A DNA stretch of 64,000 nucleotides from Nocardia amikacinitolerans NBRC 108937 (GTDB taxonomy: Bacteria; Actinomycetota; Actinomycetes; Mycobacteriales; Mycobacteriaceae). A program made the position numbers and the translations under genes. The notes beneath the pieces are model-generated. The model did no database searches, was not told the DNA's origin, and saw only the letters and a list, made by a program, of their open reading frames with translations. This document shows positions 53,107 through 62,281 of the stretch, piece by piece (position 1 is the first letter of the stretch; each line of letters starts with the position of its first letter). Location of the stretch: contig NZ_BDAU01000004.1 of assembly GCF_001612615.1 (NCBI RefSeq), positions 219,415 to 283,414 on the forward strand, read 5' to 3'.

Positions 53107-54492
53107 TCAGGACTGCCCGACCGCGGTCGCGGGCGCGAGGACACCGTCCAGCTCGGCGAGGGCGGCGTCCACGGCGGCCGTCAGGTGCTCGATCGGCGGC
53201 AGCTTGTCGGCCGCGCCGAGCACACCGAGGAACAGCTCGTCGCGGTAACCGAAGCAGGTGAAGTTCAGCGAATTGCCGTGCATCAGAAGCGATATCGGAT
53301 GCATCGCGTCGAGTCGAGCGCCGTCCCAGAACAGCGTCTCCCGTGGGCCGGGGATATTGGAGATGCCCATCGGGTGCGAGGAAGGGGCCGACCGGATGCC
53401 GAGCAGAAGCGCGAAGACCCACGGGAAGGTGGTGGCCAGGCCGTAACCGATGACCGCGCCTGGCGACATCGCGCCCATGTGCCGCTTGGCGGCGTCGATC
53501 GCGTCCTTGACGGCGGCGAGGCGTCGCAGCGGATCCTCGACGTCGGTCGCCAGCGTCGTGAACATCAGCCCGGCGCGGGTGCCCACCCGCTGGTCGCCGT
53601 CGCGCAAGTCGGTCGGCACACCGGCGGTGAGCGGGCGCTCGGGCAGTTCGGCGTGGTCGGTGAGGTAGTTGCGCAGCGCCGTGGCGACCAGATACAGCAC
53701 CAGATCGTTGACGGTGCAGTCCGCGGCGCGCGCCAGTCGTTTGATCTCGCTCAGCCGGTAGCGGCGCAGCGAGAGGTCACGCGCCCCGGTGATCGGACCG
53801 TCGAGGACCGACGGCGGCTGCCGGTAGGTCTGCTGCGCGGTCGCCCGTCCCGCCTTGCGCCGCAGCGCATCCCGCGCCGCACCGGCGACTCCGGCAAGTA
53901 CCGCGAAGAACCCGCGCACCGCCGTGAAACGCGCGGCGATCCGGTTCACGCGCGCTGAATCGCCGGGCTCGGGTCCGATGGTGAAGAAGGGCGGCAGGTC
54001 GCGCGCCTCGGCGTCGGGGGACAGTCCGCCGGTGATGACGCGCACCAGCGAAACACCGTCCAGCAGACTGTGATGCGCCTTCAACACCGCCGCGAAGCGG
54101 TCCGCCGACTGTCCTGTCACGAAGTGCAGCTCCCACGGCGGCTTGCCCAGGTCGAGCTGCTCGCGGTGGATGCGCGTCACGAGCTCGACCAGTTCGTCGC
54201 GGCCCGCGCCCGCCGGCAGCGACCACTGCCTGATGTGGTCGGCCGGGTCGATCTCGTCGACTTCCCGTACCAGGGCGAGGGATTCGGCGAGGCGGCCGCG
54301 TACCGGCGTCAGGTTCCACGGCGGCGGTGCGGTGAACGGGGCCGCGTGCCGCGCCCGCCAGCGGCGCACGAATCGCTCGGCATCGCCGTCGGGACAGTGG
54401 AATTCCATCAGGAACGCCACGTGCATCGGCATTTCCGGCGACTCGAGCGACAACCAGGTCGCATCGGTGGCCGACAATCGCTTGATCGCCAT
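53107..54492 (-). CDS. WS/DGAT-type O-acyltransferase
   Basis: ATG 54492 gives 461 residues. The active-site HHxxxDG is AHHSLLDGVS (140-146). The C-terminal conserved region HPMGISNIPGPRETLFWDGARL is intact and the N-terminal SATDATWLSLESPEMPMHV is typical. WS/DGAT enzymes transfer acyl groups from CoA to alcohols, making wax esters or triacylglycerol. In this operon, one base from the asparagine-synthetase-like gene and 4 bases after a P450, it may esterify a pathway hydroxyl. Confidence 0.92.
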   Translation of the reverse strand: MAIKRLSATDATWLSLESPEMPMHVAFLMEFHCPDGDAERFVRRWRARHAAPFTAPPPWNLTPVRGRLAESLALVREVDEIDPADHIRQWSLPAGAGRDELVELVTRIHREQLDLGKPPWELHFVTGQSADRFAAVLKAHHSLLDGVSLVRVITGGLSPDAEARDLPPFFTIGPEPGDSARVNRIAARFTAVRGFFAVLAGVAGAARDALRRKAGRATAQQTYRQPPSVLDGPITGARDLSLRRYRLSEIKRLARAADCTVNDLVLYLVATALRNYLTDHAELPERPLTAGVPTDLRDGDQRVGTRAGLMFTTLATDVEDPLRRLAAVKDAIDAAKRHMGAMSPGAVIGYGLATTFPWVFALLLGIRSAPSSHPMGISNIPGPRETLFWDGARLDAMHPISLLMHGNSLNFTCFGYRDELFLGVLGAADKLPPIEHLTAAVDAALAELDGVLAPATAVGQS

Positions 54493-54496
54493 ACCC

Positions 54497-55849
54497 CTAT
54501 CCTTCGAATTCTCGGTCGGCCGCCGGTCGTGGCGCGAGGTCGAGCCGCAGGCCCACCGGGATGACGGCGAAATGGAACCGGTCGTCGGGCGGCGGAATGC
54601 CATCCGGGATCCGGAAATCGAATGTGCGGCAAGCCATCGCGGCCACACTCTTGATCTCGAGCATCGCCAGGCCGCGCCCCGGGCAGAACCGCGGCCCCGA
54701 CCCGAAGGGGATCGAGACGTCGGGGCGGTGCGCCCGGCCGTCGGCGCGCAGCCACCGTTCGGGGTCGAACCGCTCCGGATCGGCGAAGTTCTCCTCCCGC
54801 AGGCCCGGATACCGCACGTCGACCAACACCCAGGTGCCCGCGGGCAGAGCGATATCGCGCAGCACGGTGTCGTGCACCGCCTCCATGAGCAGCAGCGGGG
54901 TGGTGGGTTGCAGCCGCATGGACTCGGCGACAACGGCTTCCAGATACGGCTGCCGCTCCAGCGTCGACGGTATCCTGGCGATCTCCTCCCGGATGCGTTC
55001 CTGCGCTTCGGGTTCGGAGGCCAGATGGTAGAGCAGCCATGCCGTGGCGTTGCTCGTGGTGTCCTGTCCGGCGATCAGGATCGTCAGCGCCTCGGCGAAC
55101 AGCTCGTCGTCGGTGAAGGATTCCCCGCCGTCGTTGGCCAGCAGGAACGCTTCGATGAAATTCGTCGGCTGCTCCGGCACCGCGGTGCGCGCGCGGGCGA
55201 TGACCGCGTCCACCTCGGCGCGCAGCGCGTCCAACGCCCGGTCCAGCGCGTGGTCGGCGGGCAGCTTGACGTAGCGCCAGTACGGGAACGGAATGTTCAA
55301 GCGGCGGTTGATCATCGGGAAGACGTGGTCCAGGTGCTGCTGGATGACGTCGCCGGACTGCTCGAGGGTGTTGATGTCGTAATCGAAGGTCAGCTTGGCG
55401 GTCACGTCCACGGTGTAGCGGGTGAGGTCGGCGCGCACGTCCTCGGGCGGGGACGCCAGCCAGCGCCGCCGTAGCCGCTCGGTGATCTGCTCCAGCGTGG
55501 TGTGGAACCGGGTGAGATGGGCGGCGTTGAACGCGGGCATGGCCAGTCGCCTGCGTCGCCGCCACGCCTCGCCCTCGGAGGAGAACAGTCCGTTGGAGCC
55601 CATCTCGCTCATGATCGATTCGATCGAGGACTGTCGCCGGTAGGTACCCGGGCGCTGCCGCAGGACCTCCTTGCCGATCTCGGGATCGCCGACCACGACC
55701 AGCCGCCTGCCCGGCATGCTCAGCCGGTAGACGGGACCGTATTCCGCGCACCAGCTGTCGAGTTGCCGGTGCAGTCGCGTCGGGGTGAGTTGCGGGAGGT
55801 TGCCCAGCACCGGCCAGCCGTCTGGGCCGGGCAGATCGAGCAGCGACAT
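54497..55849 (-). CDS. Cytochrome P450
   Basis: ATG 55849 (MSLLDLPGPDGWPVLGN) gives 450 residues; a TTG 105 bases upstream is in frame but gives an uncharacteristic extension. It has fatty-acid-hydroxylase-like features: ALTILIAGQDTTSNATAWLLYH (I helix), VVAESMRLQ (ExxR), FADPERFDPERWLRAD and the heme loop FGSGPRFCPGRGLAM. First gene of the leftward operon, reading away from nltA across a 305-bp region. Likely hydroxylates an acyl chain of the product or precursor. Confidence 0.92.
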   Translation of the reverse strand: MSLLDLPGPDGWPVLGNLPQLTPTRLHRQLDSWCAEYGPVYRLSMPGRRLVVVGDPEIGKEVLRQRPGTYRRQSSIESIMSEMGSNGLFSSEGEAWRRRRRLAMPAFNAAHLTRFHTTLEQITERLRRRWLASPPEDVRADLTRYTVDVTAKLTFDYDINTLEQSGDVIQQHLDHVFPMINRRLNIPFPYWRYVKLPADHALDRALDALRAEVDAVIARARTAVPEQPTNFIEAFLLANDGGESFTDDELFAEALTILIAGQDTTSNATAWLLYHLASEPEAQERIREEIARIPSTLERQPYLEAVVAESMRLQPTTPLLLMEAVHDTVLRDIALPAGTWVLVDVRYPGLREENFADPERFDPERWLRADGRAHRPDVSIPFGSGPRFCPGRGLAMLEIKSVAAMACRTFDFRIPDGIPPPDDRFHFAVIPVGLRLDLAPRPAADREFEG

Positions 55850-56154
55850 CGGCGCGCGGGGCGGGACGGACACCGGCCCGAGCCTAATCACGAATCGGGC
55901 GCTCGACGCAATCGAAAACGAGAATTCATCACGGGAGACGATGTTCTCGCCCAACTTTTGTCACGAAGTAGCAAGCGGCACTGATGGATTGGTGATCCCC
56001 CTCACTGACCGGCTCCGCAAGTGGACTGCTGTCGAGATCTGGTCGTAGTGTCGCAATCATCCGGTCGAGCCCGGGTTTCTTTGGCCCCCTTGCTTTATCA
56101 GCGCCGTGTCATTCCATTTTCCGTGGGAGCCGCGGCCATCGGAGGAAATCTCGT
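55850..56154. promoter_or_regulatory. Divergent promoter region of the biosynthetic cluster
   Basis: About 305 bases between the two operons, clearly less GC-rich than the genes. gaattcatcac and ttgtcacgaagtag patches could supply promoter elements. ggagga lies a few bases before the rightward ATG at 56155. No clear inverted repeat was seen. Shared control of both operons is likely. Confidence 0.5.
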
Positions 56155-57192
56155 ATGAATCGCTCTCGAATACGTGCGCTCGGGGCCGCTCTCCCCGCCG
56201 GAGAATTCACCACGAACGAAGTGCTCGACCGCATGTCGAGCGGCGGCGAGTTCGACGTCGAACGCATTACCGGTATCGCACACCGGCATATGGTCGACCG
56301 CACCGAGGAGGACACCCTGACCTTGGGCGTCGCCGCGGCGCTCGACTGCCTGGCGGACTCCGGATACGATCCCGCCGATCTGGATGTGATCATCTGCGGC
56401 GGCACCACCGTGCACGACGGATTCCGCATGGTGTTCGAGCCGTCGGCGGCGGGGGAGATCGCCCGGCGCATCGGCGCTGTCAATGCCACCGGCTACGACG
56501 TCGCCAATGCGTGCGGCGGCACCATGACCGGTATCTACCTGTTGGACAACTTGATTCGCGCCGGGCTGGTCCGAAACGGCATGGTGGTGACGCCCGAGGT
56601 CATCTCGCCGGTCACCGAGGGCGCGCTCGCCGAGGCGGTGGACGCGCGCGACCCGCAGTTCGCGGCGCTGACCCTGGCTGACGCGGCCGTCGCGGTGGTG
56701 CTCGACCGCGCCGTCGACGACGCCGAGGCCGTCCACTACATCGACATGATCACCTGCGCGGAATACTCCGGCCTGTGCATCGCCAAACCCAGCGACAGCA
56801 CCGAGAACATGATCATGCTGACCGACAACCTCACCATGCAGGCCGCGCCGCGGCGCGAGACCTGGGCGAAATTCCATCGCGACGTGCTCGCCAAGAAGGG
56901 CACGTCGTTCGCGGAGGAGAATTTCGATTACATCGTCTTCCATCAGCTCGGTGTCGGGTTCACTGAGAAACTGGCGGAGTCGGGCAGCAAGATTCACGGC
57001 GCACCGATGCCGCCGCGGCTCGCGTGCGTCGAGAAGTACGGAAATACAGGGGCGAGTACACATTTCCTGGTGCTGCACGACTACCTGTCACGCGGCCTGA
57101 TTCCGGCGGGTTCGAAGATCTGTTTCGTGCCGACCGCGTCGGGAATGGTGTTCGGGGTGTTGTCGGCGACCATCGGTGAGTTGGTGAAGTAG
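56155..57192 (+). CDS. nltA: OleA-type thiolase-fold synthase, catalytic subunit (NltA-like)
   Basis: A 345-residue ketoacyl-synthase III-fold protein. The Cys-His-Asn triad is complete: C120 in VANACGG, H263 in VFHQLG, N297 in KYGNTGAS. OleA/NltA enzymes condense two fatty acyl-CoAs head-to-head (Claisen, non-decarboxylative) to a 2-alkyl-3-ketoacid, the first step of olefin and beta-lactone synthesis. It is followed 4 bp later by a second, diverged synthase; pairs of this kind act as heterodimers in nocardiolactone (NltAB) and lipstatin (LstAB) synthesis. Good ribosome site ggagga. Confidence 0.87.
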   Translation: MNRSRIRALGAALPAGEFTTNEVLDRMSSGGEFDVERITGIAHRHMVDRTEEDTLTLGVAAALDCLADSGYDPADLDVIICGGTTVHDGFRMVFEPSAAGEIARRIGAVNATGYDVANACGGTMTGIYLLDNLIRAGLVRNGMVVTPEVISPVTEGALAEAVDARDPQFAALTLADAAVAVVLDRAVDDAEAVHYIDMITCAEYSGLCIAKPSDSTENMIMLTDNLTMQAAPRRETWAKFHRDVLAKKGTSFAEENFDYIVFHQLGVGFTEKLAESGSKIHGAPMPPRLACVEKYGNTGASTHFLVLHDYLSRGLIPAGSKICFVPTASGMVFGVLSATIGELVK

Positions 57193-57195
57193 ATC

Positions 57196-58107
57196 GTGGT
57201 GACCATTCTGCGGAATTCGGCGGTGAGCGTGGATCCGGCGCTCGGCTCGATCGACCACGCGGTCGCGGCGGCACGGGAATGCCTCGCCGGGGCAGGTCTT
57301 TCGGCGACGGACGTGGACGTGCTGATGAACGTCGGTGTGTATCGGGACGCCAACATCGTGGAGCCGTCCAACGCCGCGCTGATTCAGCGCGAGCTCGGCA
57401 TGCACCTCGACTACGAATCCGGTTCCTCCCGGCCCGGCTTCTCCCTCGATCTGCGCAACGGCGCCTGCGGCGTGCTGAACGCGCTCCAGGCCGCGAATGC
57501 GTTGCTGGCCAACGGCACTGCCGAGCACGTCCTCATCGTCGGCAGCGACGCCCACCCAGGCAGCCGGGCGGACGCGGCCGACTTCCCCTACGCCACCGTG
57601 GGCGGTGCGTTCCTGGTGACCAAAGGCATCGACGAAACGACGGGACTCGGCACGGTGCACTTGCAGCCCGCGCCGAGGCCGGACGGAGTGCATCCCGGCG
57701 TCGCGGGCTATCTCGACCTGAAGTCGATGGGCCGCGACGGCGCCCGCACGATCACCGTCGACGTCGCCGACGATTTCGCCGAGCGGGTCCTGGGTGTCGC
57801 GCGCACCGCGGTGCGGAACTACCTCGCGAATCACCCTGAAACAGCGGCTGATTCGACGGTGTTGGTCTCCAATAATCCCGCACCGGACTTCGCGGAGACG
57901 CTGGCGGCCGACTTCGGCTTCACGCGACACCACCAGGCCGATACCGGGTCGCGGAACGCGGGAAGCTCCGGTCTCATCATCGCCTACCACCAGCTGATGC
58001 GGTCCGGCGCCGTGCGTGCGGGCGACCAACTGCTGCTCGTCGCGGGCGGATCGGGACCGACGGCGGGCTGTGTCGGCTACCGGGTGCCCGGCGGCGGTGC
58101 CGGGTGA
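57196..58107 (+). CDS. nltB: OleA-type thiolase-fold synthase, partner subunit (NltB-like)
   Basis: A 303-residue shorter thiolase-fold protein. C91 lies at the nucleophile position (LRNGACGVLNAL) and an Asn (N254, GSRNAGSS) is conserved. At the catalytic-His position it reads VSNNPAP, so the triad is broken. A Glu in NIVEPSNAAL matches the EPS segment of the first subunit. This is the expected pattern for the partner subunit of an Nlt/Lst heterodimer: it shapes the acyl pocket and supplies residues across the interface while its own site is weak or dead. The stop overlaps the ligase start (GTGA). Confidence 0.83.
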   Translation: MVTILRNSAVSVDPALGSIDHAVAAARECLAGAGLSATDVDVLMNVGVYRDANIVEPSNAALIQRELGMHLDYESGSSRPGFSLDLRNGACGVLNALQAANALLANGTAEHVLIVGSDAHPGSRADAADFPYATVGGAFLVTKGIDETTGLGTVHLQPAPRPDGVHPGVAGYLDLKSMGRDGARTITVDVADDFAERVLGVARTAVRNYLANHPETAADSTVLVSNNPAPDFAETLAADFGFTRHHQADTGSRNAGSSGLIIAYHQLMRSGAVRAGDQLLLVAGGSGPTAGCVGYRVPGGGAG

Positions 58108-59819
58108 CGCGCGCGATCGGCTACGACGACCCGAGCGCCCTGCTCGAGCGCCGGATCACGGGACGGGCCGACGAGCCCGCCATCAGCTATCCGACCCGCG
58201 CTGGCGCGGCGAAGGCCGAGCGCGGCGCCGACCTGCTGTTCGCGACCATGACCTACGCCGAGCTGGGGCGGCGCGTCCACTCCTATGCCGCGGGCTTCGC
58301 GAGGATCGGAATCACCAAGGGCGTCAAGGTCATTGTGCTCGTGCGCCCGGATCCGGATCTGTTCGCGGTGCTGTTCGCGCTGTTCCGGGTCGGCGCGGTA
58401 CCGGTGGTGGTGGATCCCGGCATGGGCGTGCGCCGCATGCTGCACTGCTTCCACAGCGTCGGCGCGGAGGCCTTCATCGGGATCCCCGAAGCGCATGCGG
58501 TGCGGCTGGCCGCGCGGCGCACCTTCGGATCGATCCGGGTGCACGTCACGGCGGGGCGGTCGTTCTGGGGCGGTCACAGCCTGTCCGATCTGCGCGACGA
58601 GCCGGAAACCCCGGCGGCCGAACATGATCCGGACGACTTGTTCATGATCGCGTTCACCACCGGAAGCACCGGACCGGCCAAGGGCGTCGAGTTCACCAGG
58701 TCGGGTTTCGCCGCCGCACTAGATGTCGTCACCGAACTGCACGGCCGCCCAACCGGTTTCGTCTCGCTCACCTCGGTGCCCCTGTTCGGGCTCTTCGATC
58801 TGCTGCAAGGCGCGCACGTCGTGCTCGGTCCGGTCGACCCGGTGCGCGTGTCGAAGGCGAATCCGGCGCTGCTCACCGACGTGGCGCGGTCCTTCGGCGC
58901 CACCGACCTCACGGCCTCGCCCGCGCTGCTGGTCAGGCTCGGCGAGCATTTCGCCGAGACCGGCGAGAGCCTGCCCGACATCGCGCGGATCATCTCCATG
59001 GGCGCACCGGCGAATCTGGTGGCCCTGGAACGTATTCGAGCCGCGCTCGGCGAGGACGCGAAAGTCTTCACCACCTACGGCGCGACCGAGGCACTGCCGC
59101 TGACCACCTTGGAATGGTCCGAGCTGGACCGGACCCGCGCCGCGACCGCCGAGGGCGCGGGCGTGTGCGTCGGCCGCCCGCTGCCGGAGGACCGCGGCGC
59201 GACCCTGGTCCGGATCATCGGCGTCACCGACGAGCCCATCGCCGACTGGAGCGAGGACCTCGTCCTGCCCGCCGGGCGGATCGGCGAGATCGTCGCGAGC
59301 GGACCGCAGATCAGCCGCGCCTACCACCGCAATGCCGCCGCCGACGCGCGGCACAAGATCGACGAGCGACTGCCCGACGGCAGTATCCGGCGCTGGCATC
59401 GCACGGGCGACTTGGCGCGCGTCGACGAATCGGGCCGACTGTGGTTCTGCGGGCGGGTCTCCCAGCGCGTGCGGACCGCAAGCGGTGACATGTACACCGT
59501 CCGGTGTGAGCAGATCTTCAACACCCACCCGGACGTCGCCAGGACCGCACTGGTCGGCGTCGGCGCGCCGGGTGAACAGATCCCGGTGCTGTGCTTCGAG
59601 CCCGCCGCGGATCTCACGCCCGCTGAGCTGACCAGGGTGCGGCGCGAACTGTGGACCCTCGCGCAGCGGAGGCCGGAGACGACTCGCATCCGAACCTTTC
59701 TGCCGCACAGCGAGTTTCCCGTCGACATCCGGCACAACGCGAAGATCGGGCGGGAGCGGCTCGCGCAATGGGCCGCGGATCGGCTCGGTTTCCCGCGAAC
59801 GAAAGGAACGGACCGATGA
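58104..59819 (+). CDS. nltC: Beta-lactone synthetase / acyl-AMP ligase (OleC/NltC-like)
   Basis: A 571-residue ANL-superfamily enzyme. The phosphate-binding loop IAFTTGSTGPAKGVEFT lies at about 182-198, the aromatic/TE motif reads TTYGATEALPLT, and the adenylate-binding region is GRLWFCGRVSQRVRTASGD. In the OleABCD and Nlt pathways this enzyme uses ATP to convert the 2-alkyl-3-hydroxy acid to a cis-beta-lactone instead of an acyl-CoA. The assignment rests on context (A-B-C-D order) as well as sequence. Start overlaps nltB and stop overlaps the reductase (ATGA), so all four core genes are coupled. Confidence 0.87.
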   Translation: MTRAIGYDDPSALLERRITGRADEPAISYPTRAGAAKAERGADLLFATMTYAELGRRVHSYAAGFARIGITKGVKVIVLVRPDPDLFAVLFALFRVGAVPVVVDPGMGVRRMLHCFHSVGAEAFIGIPEAHAVRLAARRTFGSIRVHVTAGRSFWGGHSLSDLRDEPETPAAEHDPDDLFMIAFTTGSTGPAKGVEFTRSGFAAALDVVTELHGRPTGFVSLTSVPLFGLFDLLQGAHVVLGPVDPVRVSKANPALLTDVARSFGATDLTASPALLVRLGEHFAETGESLPDIARIISMGAPANLVALERIRAALGEDAKVFTTYGATEALPLTTLEWSELDRTRAATAEGAGVCVGRPLPEDRGATLVRIIGVTDEPIADWSEDLVLPAGRIGEIVASGPQISRAYHRNAAADARHKIDERLPDGSIRRWHRTGDLARVDESGRLWFCGRVSQRVRTASGDMYTVRCEQIFNTHPDVARTALVGVGAPGEQIPVLCFEPAADLTPAELTRVRRELWTLAQRRPETTRIRTFLPHSEFPVDIRHNAKIGRERLAQWAADRLGFPRTKGTDR

Positions 59820-60844
59820 AGGTTCTCGTCACCGGCGCGACCGGATTCCTCGGCAGCCACATCGTCGATGCCGCCACCGGCGCGGGCGACGAGGTACGGG
59901 CGCTGGTCCGCGCGGGCAGTGACCTCGGCTACCTGTCCGGCGTGCCGGATCTCGAGACCACCGTCGGGGATCTCGGCGACCTGGACTCGCTGCGGGCGGC
60001 CTGCCGCGACGTGGACGTCGTGTATCACAGCGCGGGGCTGGTGTCGGAAGTCGGTGCGCGAGAACAGTTCTGGCGAGCGAATGTCGAGGGCACGCGCAAC
60101 CTGATCGCGGCCGCACGCGATGCGGGGGTTTCGCGGTTCGTGTACGTCAGCAGTCCGTCGGTGGCGACCTCCTACGAGACCGACCGCTTCGGCATCGACG
60201 AATCCGAACCCTATGTCGACGCGCCCAAGAGCCTCTATGTCGCGACCAAAGTGGTGGCCGAGCAGTATGTCCTCGCTGCCGACTCGCCCGGCTTCACCAC
60301 GTGCGCGTTGCGTCCGAGGATGATCTGGGGTCCGCGCTCGGCAGGATGGATGAGCCTGCTGCTGCGCAAGCTGAAAAGCGGTCGGCTGCCCGACCTTTCG
60401 GGTGGTCGCCCCGTCATGGCGTCGATCACCTACTGCGAGCACGCGGCGGCCGCCTGTCTGCAAGCCGCCCGGTCTCCCTCGGTCGCCGGAAACGCCTACT
60501 TCCTGGCGGATCCCGAGGACATCGACCTGTGGGAGTTCGTCCGCAACCTCGCCGTCGCACTCGACCTGACTCCGCCGACCCGCACCGTGCCCGGCCCCGT
60601 ATTGGACGCGGCGATCGCCGTCTTCGACACCATTTGGCGGATACCCGCCGTCAAGGAGCGGTGGGCGCCGCCGCTGTCGAGCTGGACCACGGCGGCGCTG
60701 ACCGTCTCCAGCACCTACGACACCGCGGCTGCCCGTAAGGATTTCGACTACAACCCGACCGTCTCCCGGGACGAGGGCCTCGCGCGCTACGTCGAGTGGG
60801 TGCGCTCCGTCGGCGGCGTCGACGCCGTGCTCGCCCGCGGCTGA
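59816..60844 (+). CDS. nltD: 2-alkyl-3-ketoacid reductase (OleD/NltD-like SDR)
   Basis: ATG 59816 gives 342 residues. Rossmann motif VTGATGFLGSHIVDAA, catalytic Ser in VYVSSPSVATSYE and YVATK as YxxxK. The family is the 3beta-HSD-like extended SDRs to which OleD belongs. The C-terminal DFDYNPTVSRDEGLARYVEWV is typical. It should reduce the 3-keto group left by NltAB to the 3-hydroxy acid that the ligase closes. The gene begins inside the stop of nltC. Confidence 0.88.
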   Translation: MKVLVTGATGFLGSHIVDAATGAGDEVRALVRAGSDLGYLSGVPDLETTVGDLGDLDSLRAACRDVDVVYHSAGLVSEVGAREQFWRANVEGTRNLIAAARDAGVSRFVYVSSPSVATSYETDRFGIDESEPYVDAPKSLYVATKVVAEQYVLAADSPGFTTCALRPRMIWGPRSAGWMSLLLRKLKSGRLPDLSGGRPVMASITYCEHAAAACLQAARSPSVAGNAYFLADPEDIDLWEFVRNLAVALDLTPPTRTVPGPVLDAAIAVFDTIWRIPAVKERWAPPLSSWTTAALTVSSTYDTAAARKDFDYNPTVSRDEGLARYVEWVRSVGGVDAVLARG

Positions 60845-60874
60845 ACGGATTACGCCGAATCGAAGGTTGGTCTC

Positions 60875-62281
60875 GTGACATCACTGCTGTCCACCGTGCG
60901 GGGACGCCGCGCGGGCGTCCGGTCCACGGTGCCCACCGCGCCCGGCGCGCTGCCGTTCCTTGGGCATTGGCACCGTTTCGGCAGCACACCGCACCGGTTC
61001 CTGTCGACGTTGTCGGCCCACGGGCCGGTGGTGCGCATCGGAATCCCAGGCTACGACACGTATGTCGTCACCGAACCGGAGCTGATCAGGGAGGCGTTCA
61101 CCGGGCTGTCGGATCAGGGCTCGATGATCGAACGCGCCGAACTGCTGCTCGGTGACGGTGTCACCGTCGTTTCCGGTGCGACACATCGGCGTTCGCGCAG
61201 GCTCATCGCGCCAGCGTTCGCCAAGGCGCGTATCGCCCAGTACGCCACGGTGATGACGGCGATGGGTCGGGCGCGGGCCGACCAGTGGCGTGACGGCGCG
61301 ATGCTCGCGGTGAACGAGGAGATGCACGACCTCGCGCTGCGCACCGTGGCGGGCGCGCTGTTCTCCGGTGAACTCGGCGAGATCACCGCGCGGCGCGTGC
61401 ACCGGCTGTTGCCCGAGGTCATGACGCTGCTCGCGCGCCGCGTCACCCGGCCCGCGTGGCTGGACCGGCTGCCAACCCGAGGCAACCGCCGCTTTCTCGC
61501 GCTGGTCGACGAGCTGAAGGACGCCACCGCCGACATCATCGCCGCCTACCGCGCCGATCTGGCCGCCGACCCGGCGCTCGACCACGGCGACCTGCTCGAC
61601 ACGTTGATCCGGGCCCGCGACGAGGACGGCGCGCCGCTGACCGACAAGCACGTGCACGACGAACTGGTGAACTTCCTCGTCGGCGGAACCGAGGCCATCG
61701 GCATGACCGCCACGTGGCTGCTCTACGAACTGGCGCGCAATCCGGAGGTCGAGCGCGCCCTGCACGCCGAACTCGACGAGGTGCTCGGCGGGCGACCGGC
61801 CGAATTCGCCGATCTGCCCCGGCTGGACCTGACCAAGCGGCTCGTGCTGGAGACGCTGCGCCGCTACTCGCCGTGGCTCACCGTGCGGCACGTGCCCGCC
61901 GATTACGAGCTCGGCGGGCACCCGCTGCCCGAGGGAGCGATGCTGTTCGTTTGCCCGATCGCGGTGCATCGCGATCCGCGGGTGCACGCCGACCCCGACC
62001 GGTTCGATCCCGATCGCTGGCTGCCCGAGACGACGGCGGGGATGTCGCGCGGGGCGCACATCCCGTTCGGTATGGGCGCGCGGCAGTGCCCCGGCAACGT
62101 GTTCGCGCTGACCCAGGTGGCGTTGCAGATCGCCACCCTCTGCGGGCGCTGGCGGCTGCGGCTGGAGCCCGGATTCACGGCGCGCGAGACCGTGATCGGC
62201 GCGCTGGTCCATCCGGAGCGGCTACCGATGCGGGTCGAGGCTCGTCGCGATACGGGCGCGGATCGGAAGGGTGTGCGATGA
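60875..62281 (+). CDS. Cytochrome P450
   Basis: GTG 60875 (gaagg before) gives 468 residues. FLVGGTEAIGMTATWLLYEL is the I helix, LETLRRYSP the ExxR helix, FDPDRWLPET the meander and FGMGARQCPGNVFA (near 396-409) the heme loop. It lies 30 bp after nltD and overlaps the flavin monooxygenase, so it belongs to the rightward operon. Sequence places it with chain-hydroxylating and terpene-type bacterial P450s (CYP class not assigned). Confidence 0.9.
   Translation: MTSLLSTVRGRRAGVRSTVPTAPGALPFLGHWHRFGSTPHRFLSTLSAHGPVVRIGIPGYDTYVVTEPELIREAFTGLSDQGSMIERAELLLGDGVTVVSGATHRRSRRLIAPAFAKARIAQYATVMTAMGRARADQWRDGAMLAVNEEMHDLALRTVAGALFSGELGEITARRVHRLLPEVMTLLARRVTRPAWLDRLPTRGNRRFLALVDELKDATADIIAAYRADLAADPALDHGDLLDTLIRARDEDGAPLTDKHVHDELVNFLVGGTEAIGMTATWLLYELARNPEVERALHAELDEVLGGRPAEFADLPRLDLTKRLVLETLRRYSPWLTVRHVPADYELGGHPLPEGAMLFVCPIAVHRDPRVHADPDRFDPDRWLPETTAGMSRGAHIPFGMGARQCPGNVFALTQVALQIATLCGRWRLRLEPGFTARETVIGALVHPERLPMRVEARRDTGADRKGVR

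Noticed and set aside
56098..57078. Leftward frame of 326 codons over nltA
   Set aside because: Antisense to a gene with an intact catalytic triad; no domain recognisable.
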